The position numbers and the translations under genes were made by a program. Of a stretch of 11,629 nt of DNA, positions 5,801-11,629 are shown piece by piece (position 1 is the stretch's first letter; each line of letters starts with the position of its first letter). The notes below the pieces were generated by a model, which was given only the letters and a program-made list of their open reading frames with translations, had not been told where the DNA came from and searched no databases. This DNA is from Thermodesulfovibrio sp. (GTDB lineage: Bacteria > Nitrospirota > Thermodesulfovibrionia > Thermodesulfovibrionales > JdFR-85), in the NCBI GenBank assembly GCA_027050975.1, contig JALUAR010000057.1:1-11629 (forward strand). Reading direction: 5' to 3'.

Positions 5801-7789
5801 CTATTTAACCCCTTCATGTGGCCTTGCTGCTGACTCAAGTTTACGCCTGTCGGCCATGCTCATCAGTTTCCTTTCAACGCCGAATCTGCCTGGCTCGTAC
5901 TTCCTGAGCTTCAGGGCCTCTCTTGCACTGTCAATGTACTTGTATGTAAGCTCGAGTATCTTTTCGGGATCTGGCTCGAAGTGCAATGCTCCCTTGAACC
6001 TCTCATACCAGACCTCAGTCATTATTCTCGTAACCTCTTCGCTGGAACCCACCGGAGACTCACCGCCGAATATCACCGGCACTCCAGAGGCTGCAAAGTA
6101 ACAACCGATTGCAATCGCCTTCTCACTCATCCACTCTGGAGCAATACCCACTCCTGGCATACCTCCGATCTCATCGGACAGACCGCCCTCAGCAGCCATG
6201 GCACTCAGGATGGTGAGAATCCTTGAGTTGTCAACACATGCACCGACATGCAGTATAGGTGGAATTCCTATGGCCTCACATACCTCTCTGAGTCCTGGAC
6301 CGGCATGTTCAAGGGCCATCTCAGGAGTAAGGTATCCAGCAGTACCACAGGCAGCAGAACCGCATCCAGTGGAGACAACAAGGACATCATTCTTTATCAG
6401 TTCCGTTGCAAGATATTTATGGATTCCTGTTGAAGGCACCCTTGGATTATCACACCCTGCAAGGCCTACAACACCTCTGATTCTTCCGGCAATGATGGCA
6501 TCATTCAGAGGTCTGAAGGATCCCCTGAACCGTCCACCCTGCATGTATTCAATGTATTCGTGGGAGAAGCCACAGATCAACGGAAATTTATCCGTAATAT
6601 GGCTACCCTCTGTCTTGCGGTTCGGGAAGTTATCAATGGCAAGTTTTACAATCTCTCTTGCTATCTCTTTAGCCCTGTGCTCATCATACTCAATATGAAT
6701 GGCACCGGGCATTTTTGCCTTCTCCGAAGTGGTTATCACCTTTGTATGGAACTTTTTGCTAAGCTCTGCAATGGCAGGCATGATGCACTGTACATCAACA
6801 GTGATTACATCAACAAGACCTGTCATTATGCCCAGTTCCTGGTTTGTGAACCCACCTGCTGTGGGAATACCGTGCCTCATCAGAACCTCATTTGCAGTAC
6901 AGCACATTCCGCCAAGGTTGATTCCCTTTGCACCTTTGCTTTTTGCATACTCTATCATTTCGGGCTCGCTCACCACATCAACAATCATCTCAGCCAGGGA
7001 GGGCTCATGTCCGTGAACCACGATGTTTACCTCGTCCTCCTTGAATATGCCAAAGCTGGCCTCTGCCTTGACAGGCTTCGGTGTGCCAAAGAGTATGTCG
7101 CTGATGTCGGTGGAGATCATACAGCCACCCCATCCATCAGCAAGAGCAGTTCTGAGACCGTGGGTAAGGAGATGGTCCGGGTCGTGGTCAACACCAATGG
7201 AGGTCCTGTGCATTGCCTCAACAACCTCACGATCTATCCCCCTGGGAGCAACACCCCATTTCTCCCATCTCTCCTGTGTCTTTTTCGGAGCCCTTTTAAG
7301 GTAGTTGATCCTGCCCTTCTGTCTGCCGAAGTCCTCAAGAAACTTGAGGGCCACCTCGCGGGCAACAGTGTTGACGGACTTACCCTCTATGTCAATACCA
7401 AGATATCCTGCAACGCGGTAAAGCTTCTTGACATCTTTAATCTCGAAATCCTTGGTTTCTCCTTCTGCAACAGCAAGGAGTGTAAAGGCCATGTCGCGGG
7501 CATGGTCACTGTGAGCAGCAGTACCTGCAGCAATCATACGAACCAGGTTTCTTGCTGCCACTGTAGGCAATGTGGCTCCGCAGATACCACGGGCCTTCTC
7601 CTCTGCATCCTGCCCCACCAGTCGGCATGGCCCCATGTGGCAGACCCTGCAACAGGCACCGCTTTCACCGATAGGGCAGGGCTTTAATCTCTGAGCCCTG
7701 TCAAAGCATGTCTCAAAATGATGCTCCTCTGCCCATTCAACTATCTTTTCTGCTGCCTCATTGGCACTTTTTAATATCTTATCAGCCAT
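5801..7789 (-). CDS. cooS: Ni-Fe carbon monoxide dehydrogenase catalytic subunit (CODH/ACS beta subunit)
   Basis: This enzyme (also called AcsA) interconverts CO and CO2 at a Ni-Fe-S C-cluster, feeds CO to acetyl-CoA synthase and exchanges electrons with ferredoxin. The 662-residue protein has D-cluster cysteines C38 and C46, whose 8-residue spacing fits the [4Fe-4S] form. B-cluster ligands are C47, C50, C55 and C70. C-cluster ligands are H261 (in VHGHEP), C297, C335, C446, C476 and C518, and the proton-handling lysine is K557 in SEKAIAIG. H93 and H96 match the start of the usual His tunnel. All catalytic residues appear intact. GGAGG (7800-7796), six bases before the ATG at 7789, supports the start. 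Its position directly after acsB indicates the acetyl-CoA synthase complex enzyme rather than a stand-alone CO oxidiser. No cooC nickel-insertion gene is adjacent. Confidence 0.97.
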   Translation of the reverse strand: MADKILKSANEAAEKIVEWAEEHHFETCFDRAQRLKPCPIGESGACCRVCHMGPCRLVGQDAEEKARGICGATLPTVAARNLVRMIAAGTAAHSDHARDMAFTLLAVAEGETKDFEIKDVKKLYRVAGYLGIDIEGKSVNTVAREVALKFLEDFGRQKGRINYLKRAPKKTQERWEKWGVAPRGIDREVVEAMHRTSIGVDHDPDHLLTHGLRTALADGWGGCMISTDISDILFGTPKPVKAEASFGIFKEDEVNIVVHGHEPSLAEMIVDVVSEPEMIEYAKSKGAKGINLGGMCCTANEVLMRHGIPTAGGFTNQELGIMTGLVDVITVDVQCIMPAIAELSKKFHTKVITTSEKAKMPGAIHIEYDEHRAKEIAREIVKLAIDNFPNRKTEGSHITDKFPLICGFSHEYIEYMQGGRFRGSFRPLNDAIIAGRIRGVVGLAGCDNPRVPSTGIHKYLATELIKNDVLVVSTGCGSAACGTAGYLTPEMALEHAGPGLREVCEAIGIPPILHVGACVDNSRILTILSAMAAEGGLSDEIGGMPGVGIAPEWMSEKAIAIGCYFAASGVPVIFGGESPVGSSEEVTRIMTEVWYERFKGALHFEPDPEKILELTYKYIDSAREALKLRKYEPGRFGVERKLMSMADRRKLESAARPHEGVK

Positions 7790-7824
7790 CTTAAACCTCC
7801 AAATTATGCGTTAGATACAATTAT

Positions 7825-7851
7825 AGCGTTTATCGTGTTTATTGCGTTTAC
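7825..7851. repeat. Three tandem 9-bp repeats in the acsB-cooS spacer
   Basis: Plus-strand units AGCGTTTAT (7825-7833), CGTGTTTAT (7834-7842) and TGCGTTTAC (7843-7851) lie head to tail. They share GTTTA, and two of the three share GCGTTTA. Further CGTT-containing 9-mers appear in the spacer before acsB (10119-10136). A minus-strand TATAAT (7825-7820) abuts the array, but there is no matching -35 at 16-18 bp. The function is unknown. Confidence 0.6.
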
Positions 7852-7889
7852 CCAGACGCTATCCACTAAATCCTGTATCTTAAAAATTT

Positions 7890-10103
7890 TTATATTATCG
7901 GATCCATCTCCAGTGCCGGATGACCGACCTGGGTAAGGTACTCAAGGAGCTTCTCTGAGTCCTCACATACGGTCTCATCAGCAATCTTATCAAGCAGATC
8001 AGGCACGCCCTCCTCCTCTGCTCTCTTCTGGAACTGCTCCTTAATCCTCTCCTTAAGCGCCTTGGTCATCCAGACTATTCTCTTTATGCCTCCGTCACCA
8101 TAGAGGAACTTTCTGCTTGTAATAAAGTTCACACCTATGCCCATAAATCCAGGGGTCTGAACACCACCACCTACTGTACCTGCCAGGGTGGAGAACTTCA
8201 TACCTATCGGCGTCATTCCTGTATGTCCACGCTGAACAATCATAACACCGTTTGCCTCCGGTATGATTGCAACAATACACTCGAAGCATCCACAGGATGT
8301 CATGGGGTTTTCCATGATGGTGTAAAGATTCAGGGTCTCAACAGCACCGCCTGATGCCTGCTTGAGATATTCATCCACACCGGAGTAACGGCCGTATCGC
8401 GGATCAAGAAGCTCACCCTTTGGTACAGGCTGGTTACCACCTGTGGGATCTATCTCATAGGCTGCCTTGCCGTCAAGCCAGTTGTAGGCTCCACAAAGCC
8501 CGAGCCTTTCCGGAGTTATAACACAGACATGGCTGGGCGCAAAGGACTGGCAGAGCAGGCAGCTATAGAAGGTATCCACTGTCTCATCAGTAAGAGCGGC
8601 TAGACGCTCATCCCTTGCCTTCCATTCCTCACGAGCCTTCTCACGCCACTTTATAACATCCTCTTCATCGACAAAGAGGGTAACCTGAACCTTGTCCACA
8701 ATAGCGCTGAACCTCTTGTGAGTCATTGCATGGTGGATCTTTCCTATGTCCTCCAGGGTAAAGCCTGCCTGTTTTGCGGCGTGGCTTATCCTTATCCAGT
8801 TAATATCCCTCTGGCCCATATGCCAGATTCCCTGACCCTCGTTTATGTTGTGGTGAAGCCTTCTTTCGATAATGGGAAGGAAGTCCTGCTGCATCTTTCT
8901 GCCGGCCACCTCGACCAGAATACCCAGAGGCATTATTCCGCCCTGTTCGTAACGCTCCTTCCAGTTCGTACCGACAATCTCTATCTTTCCATCCTCAATC
9001 TCGTCAAGCTCCCTCATCCTTGCCCACTCAAATGCTGGAGAGCGGGTACCACCGAACTCGATAAAGGTATCCTCCTTACGTATCCTTTCACCCTCAAAGG
9101 CCGAGCCGTAAGCAATCGGAATTGGTGGCTTTTCAACTATGACCTTCAGACCTCTGACCTCAATGGCACGCTGCACGATCTTGTCATGGTCGAGCTCCTT
9201 CTCAACCTCCTCATAGGTACATACACCTGTAGGATGAATCACCGGCACATCTGTATCGCAAATTGCGGGGAAGCCCATATTTATGGCACCTGCACCGGTT
9301 GCCCACTTCACATCGTCAAGCTCGCCAAGAACAAGGGCAAAGGCAAACACCCTGTCCTTTGTGTATTTGAGGTTGTTTATATAGTCACCACCCTTATGTC
9401 CGCCGAATATCATGGATGCCCTGATTGCCCAGTCAAGGGCATAAAGGGTATGCTCTGTCTCGGGGCCAAGGGGAACAACGTAGACATCCCAGCCAAGCTC
9501 TATATTCTTCCTTAGCAACTGATGGGTCACACTTGTGAGATTACCCTCCTTGTCCCTCGCCTTACCTGAAAGGAAAACAAGAATGTTCTTCTCCTGAAGC
9601 TCCCTGACGATCTTCACAGCAGTGTCATCGTCAGGAGCAGCACCGATAATTGCCGCAAACCCCGGCATCCTTCCGTCAACTAACTGGATACCAAGGTTAC
9701 GCTGTATCGTGTCGGTTATGAAACCGTTGTAAACATACCCTGTCTCCGGATCCTTAACCGGCTCAAGCCCCTCAATGTACCTGAGAGCCAGCCATATCTC
9801 CTCTGCAAAAAGGGTGGCCATGCCAGAGTCAAGGGCCTCTCCCAGGTATGGTTTCCAGTTCTTATCCTCGGGCTCAGTGTGCAACATATCCCGAGTCATG
9901 CTCAGGGCCTCTTTCATGTCCTTCAGGGTCTTCACCTCAAAACCGGTTATGGCGTAGATCATGGGGAGATAGAATGCCGTGTCAGGAAACTCAAACTGAT
10001 AATCCTCCCCTTTCTCCGCTATAACCTTCTGCAGCAACTCCTCTGCCTGTCTGAACACTTTATGTGACCCACGAATAGCTGCCGAGGCAATAATCTTTGA
10101 CAT
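7890..10103 (-). CDS. acsB: Acetyl-CoA synthase (CODH/ACS alpha subunit)
   Basis: Acetyl-CoA synthase condenses a methyl group from the corrinoid protein, CO from CO dehydrogenase and CoA into acetyl-CoA at the Ni-Ni-[4Fe-4S] A-cluster. The 737-residue protein has the A-cluster Cys set at C515, C518, C527 and C537. The C604-G605-C606 motif, which holds the distal nickel, sits in the conserved ENPMTSCGCFE stretch. These positions are each nine higher than the Moorella numbering I recall (506, 509, 518, 528, 595, 597). The full N-terminal domain, absent from archaeal homologues, is present, and the C-terminus GHPALEMDPII is typical. The ATG at 10103 has an excellent ribosome-binding site, GAGGAGG (10116-10110), six bases upstream. 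The gene lies 172 bp after acsC and 100 bp before cooS, and no key residue is missing. Confidence 0.97.
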   Translation of the reverse strand: MSKIIASAAIRGSHKVFRQAEELLQKVIAEKGEDYQFEFPDTAFYLPMIYAITGFEVKTLKDMKEALSMTRDMLHTEPEDKNWKPYLGEALDSGMATLFAEEIWLALRYIEGLEPVKDPETGYVYNGFITDTIQRNLGIQLVDGRMPGFAAIIGAAPDDDTAVKIVRELQEKNILVFLSGKARDKEGNLTSVTHQLLRKNIELGWDVYVVPLGPETEHTLYALDWAIRASMIFGGHKGGDYINNLKYTKDRVFAFALVLGELDDVKWATGAGAINMGFPAICDTDVPVIHPTGVCTYEEVEKELDHDKIVQRAIEVRGLKVIVEKPPIPIAYGSAFEGERIRKEDTFIEFGGTRSPAFEWARMRELDEIEDGKIEIVGTNWKERYEQGGIMPLGILVEVAGRKMQQDFLPIIERRLHHNINEGQGIWHMGQRDINWIRISHAAKQAGFTLEDIGKIHHAMTHKRFSAIVDKVQVTLFVDEEDVIKWREKAREEWKARDERLAALTDETVDTFYSCLLCQSFAPSHVCVITPERLGLCGAYNWLDGKAAYEIDPTGGNQPVPKGELLDPRYGRYSGVDEYLKQASGGAVETLNLYTIMENPMTSCGCFECIVAIIPEANGVMIVQRGHTGMTPIGMKFSTLAGTVGGGVQTPGFMGIGVNFITSRKFLYGDGGIKRIVWMTKALKERIKEQFQKRAEEEGVPDLLDKIADETVCEDSEKLLEYLTQVGHPALEMDPII

Positions 10104-10109
10104 CCTGAA

Positions 10110-10116
10110 CCTCCTC
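10110..10116 (-). promoter_or_regulatory. acsB ribosome-binding site
   Basis: GAGGAGG on the minus strand is followed by six bases and ATG at 10103. It fixes the acsB start and argues against initiation further upstream, where the frame is closed by TAA at 10142-10140. Confidence 0.85.
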
Positions 10117-10139
10117 TGTTTCGTTGATTCGTTTATTAA

Positions 10140-10157
10140 TTAACAGTTAACTTCCAT
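10140..10157 (-). other. Possible five-codon leader ORF (MEVNC-stop) before acsB
   Basis: ATG at 10157-10155 follows GGGGAGGT by three bases and opens a five-codon frame, MEVNC, ending at TAA (10142-10140). This lies 36 bases upstream of the acsB ATG and in the same frame, but it is closed by the stop. The Shine-Dalgarno match is at least as good as that of acsB. Nothing proves translation. It could be a leader peptide or the remnant of a lost upstream start. Confidence 0.25.
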
Positions 10158-10160
10158 GAT

Positions 10161-10179
10161 ACCTCCCCGAAAAGGGGGT
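10161..10179 (-). promoter_or_regulatory. Hairpin that would mask a strong Shine-Dalgarno sequence in the acsB leader
   Basis: On the minus strand ACCCCC (10179-10174) can pair with GGG-A-GGT (10167-10161), giving six base pairs, one bulged A and a six-base loop. An alternative is four CCCC/GGGG pairs. The 3' arm is itself a strong ribosome-binding sequence, GGGGAGGT, three bases before an ATG. The stem is short and no U-run follows, so it is not a normal intrinsic terminator. A role in translation control is inference. Confidence 0.35.
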
Positions 10180-10197
10180 GACAAAACTCTTATATAA

Positions 10198-10226
10198 TTT
10201 TTATATTTTTTATTTTATAAAGTCAA
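10198..10226 (-). promoter_or_regulatory. Candidate sigma-70-type promoter upstream of acsB
   Basis: In the very AT-rich acsC-acsB spacer the minus strand reads TTGACT (10226-10221), a 5/6 match to a -35 box. TAAAAA (10203-10198) follows at 17-bp spacing, and TATAAA (10205-10200) at 15-bp spacing. It would give acsB and the downstream genes a transcription start separate from acsC. The -10 match is imperfect and AT-rich DNA produces such matches by chance, so this is a candidate only. Confidence 0.35.
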
Positions 10227-10275
10227 CTTAACAAATACAACAATTTAAATGTTTAATACTTGAGCCAAACTCCGA

Positions 10276-11619
10276 TTATGCAGCCCTTGAGCGGAGGAAT
10301 GCAGGCAGTGCATTTGCCTCTCTCGGACCAACAGTTACCTTCCAACCCTCAAGCTTCTCCTCAATTGCACCGCTAAGGATTGCCACATAACCGGGAATAA
10401 TGAGTTCCCTGTGATTTATCTCATTCTCTATTCCACTTTCCTTGATAAAGTTAGCAATCTTTGAGCCCGTGAACTTACCGGCTGCCCATGCTGTAAGAAC
10501 ACTGAGCCCCTCACAGTCCATAACAGCAAGATAAGCAGGAACCTTTGCATTCTCCACCTCACCGGAGACAATAAAGTAGGTGAGGGAGAAGTTGGTTGTA
10601 ATGATAAGGGGTGAATCCGGAGTGGGCTCTCCGATCTTGTATATCTTCTGCTCAACCTGCATTGGCACCTGCGGGTCTGTGTAGATGTTCTGCCTGAGGG
10701 TAAACAGGGCAAGATTCTTCCACTTCTCTGCAGAACTGAGTACAACAATGGATGCATACTTGGTAACACCAAGACCTGCTATCAGGGCCTCGAACATGGA
10801 GTCATCTCTCTGGACAAAGTTGATTACGGGATAGCCAAGGGGTTTGAAGCTCTTCTTCAGTGCAGCTCTTCTTATGTAGGTGTTGTGCTCAAGCAGCTCC
10901 GATGCCTTTCTGGCTCCGGAGTCCATAACTATATCCTCAACACCTGTGGATTTTATCTTCTCTGTTAAAGCTGAAAGGGCCTCAAGACCATCTGCCTTTG
11001 CCCCCACTATCGCCTTGTTTGCTTTGGCAATCTCAACCATCTTGTCTGCATTGGCATCGGTTACGCCGTAAAGTATGGCATTCTTTCCAGAAAAGGGCTT
11101 AATCGCTGCCTCCGCTGCCTCGGGGCTTTCTGTGGCAACAATCACGGGCACATCAGGTGCCTTCTGGGCAACCTTCTCAGCCAAGGCAGCAAACTTTCCT
11201 GCATCTCCGGATTCATTGGTAATACAGATCGAGTCCACCCTGAGAAGCTGTCCGACCCTGTTTATCTCCGAGGTAACAACATCATTTATCTTTGCCTCTA
11301 TCACATCATCGGCCTCTGTATCCTTTATCTCAAGGGCAAAGACCGTGGGGTTGACAAACTTCTTCTCATGCCTGAAAAGCACTGTCTCCTCACCCATCTT
11401 TACAGCCTTATCCCCTGTACCAAAGGTGATTGGCCTTATGGGCGGAGCCGATGCCTCACCAAGGATCTTCTTTGCCTCCTCCGAGACATCCGGGCATGCA
11501 TCAAGACTTGCCTGCCTCTGGGCCAGTTTCATTGCAAAGGCAAGGCATGTAGGAAAACCACACTTTTTACAGTTTGTCTTGGGCAAAAGCTTGAATATTT
11601 CAACACCTGTCAATGCCAT
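10276..11619 (-). CDS. acsC: Corrinoid iron-sulfur protein large subunit (CODH/ACS gamma subunit)
   Basis: The 447-residue product is the large subunit of the corrinoid iron-sulfur protein. It carries the methyl group from methyl-tetrahydrofolate on a cobamide and delivers it to acetyl-CoA synthase. The N-terminus has the [4Fe-4S] motif at C17, C20, C25 and C42 (C-x2-C-x4-C-x16-C), used for reductive reactivation of cobalt. The middle (about 60-320) fits the family's TIM barrel. The C-terminal third (about 325-447), with the conserved ending GWKVTVGPREA near residue 430, fits the cobamide-binding domain. Length is normal for the family. The ATG at 11619 places the first Cys at the usual position, although the ten visible upstream bases show only a weak ribosome-binding site. 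The small-subunit partner AcsD is not in the window and may lie upstream. Identification is from motifs and recalled family similarity. Confidence 0.95.
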   Translation of the reverse strand: MALTGVEIFKLLPKTNCKKCGFPTCLAFAMKLAQRQASLDACPDVSEEAKKILGEASAPPIRPITFGTGDKAVKMGEETVLFRHEKKFVNPTVFALEIKDTEADDVIEAKINDVVTSEINRVGQLLRVDSICITNESGDAGKFAALAEKVAQKAPDVPVIVATESPEAAEAAIKPFSGKNAILYGVTDANADKMVEIAKANKAIVGAKADGLEALSALTEKIKSTGVEDIVMDSGARKASELLEHNTYIRRAALKKSFKPLGYPVINFVQRDDSMFEALIAGLGVTKYASIVVLSSAEKWKNLALFTLRQNIYTDPQVPMQVEQKIYKIGEPTPDSPLIITTNFSLTYFIVSGEVENAKVPAYLAVMDCEGLSVLTAWAAGKFTGSKIANFIKESGIENEINHRELIIPGYVAILSGAIEEKLEGWKVTVGPREANALPAFLRSRAA

Positions 11620-11629
11620 TTCTCTATCC

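Noticed and set aside
6560..7687. Long plus-strand open frame opposite cooS (375 codons)
   Set aside because: It is antisense to a CODH gene with every catalytic residue intact, shows no recognisable domain, and is explained by the codon structure of the real gene.
7820..7825. Perfect minus-strand TATAAT upstream of cooS as a promoter
   Set aside because: No acceptable -35 hexamer at 16-18 bp and no extended -10 TG; it abuts tandem repeats and may be chance, so it is not listed as a promoter.
8718..9515. Plus-strand open frame opposite acsB (265 codons)
   Set aside because: Antisense to conserved acetyl-CoA synthase sequence and without any recognisable motif.

Overview
The window is one leftward (minus-strand) gene block from an anaerobic bacterium that uses the Wood-Ljungdahl (reductive acetyl-CoA) pathway. 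Transcription order is acsC (corrinoid iron-sulfur protein large subunit), acsB (acetyl-CoA synthase), cooS/acsA (CO dehydrogenase), then four genes for a soluble, flavin- and iron-sulfur-rich oxidoreductase: a NuoE-like, a NuoF-like, a NuoF-tail/ferredoxin-like and a NuoG-like protein. A perfect 17-bp hairpin lies just beyond the last gene. AcsB is the bacterial full-length type with its N-terminal domain, so an archaeal source is unlikely. A Nitrospirota (Thermodesulfovibrionia-like) or Desulfobacterota source is my best guess. It rests on general impression only and is low confidence.

Layout: 11619-10276 acsC; 10275-10104 an AT-rich leader with a candidate promoter, a hairpin over a Shine-Dalgarno sequence and a five-codon ORF; 10103-7890 acsB; a 100-bp spacer with 9-bp tandem repeats; 7789-5801 cooS; a spacer with an 11-bp inverted repeat; 5703-5212 nuoE-like; 5204-2865 nuoF-like with a C-terminal CBS pair; 2818-2195 nuoF-tail/ferredoxin-like; 2154-148 nuoG-like; 117-81 hairpin. 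No gene-free stretch exceeds 300 bases. I see no tRNA, rRNA, CRISPR array or mobile element.

How the genes work together: CooS interconverts CO and CO2 and exchanges electrons with ferredoxin. AcsC carries the methyl group on a cobamide. AcsB joins methyl, CO and CoA to make acetyl-CoA. The downstream proteins resemble the HydB/HydC (NuoF/NuoE) core of electron-bifurcating enzymes, but their NuoG-like partner has neither an H-cluster nor a molybdenum-ligand motif, and no membrane subunits are present. I infer an electron hub linking CODH ferredoxin to NAD(P)H and perhaps a third carrier.

The most unusual features are the CBS pair fused to the NuoF-like subunit, with a well-placed internal ribosome-binding site and ATG at the domain boundary, and the separate gene that duplicates the iron-sulfur tail of that same subunit.
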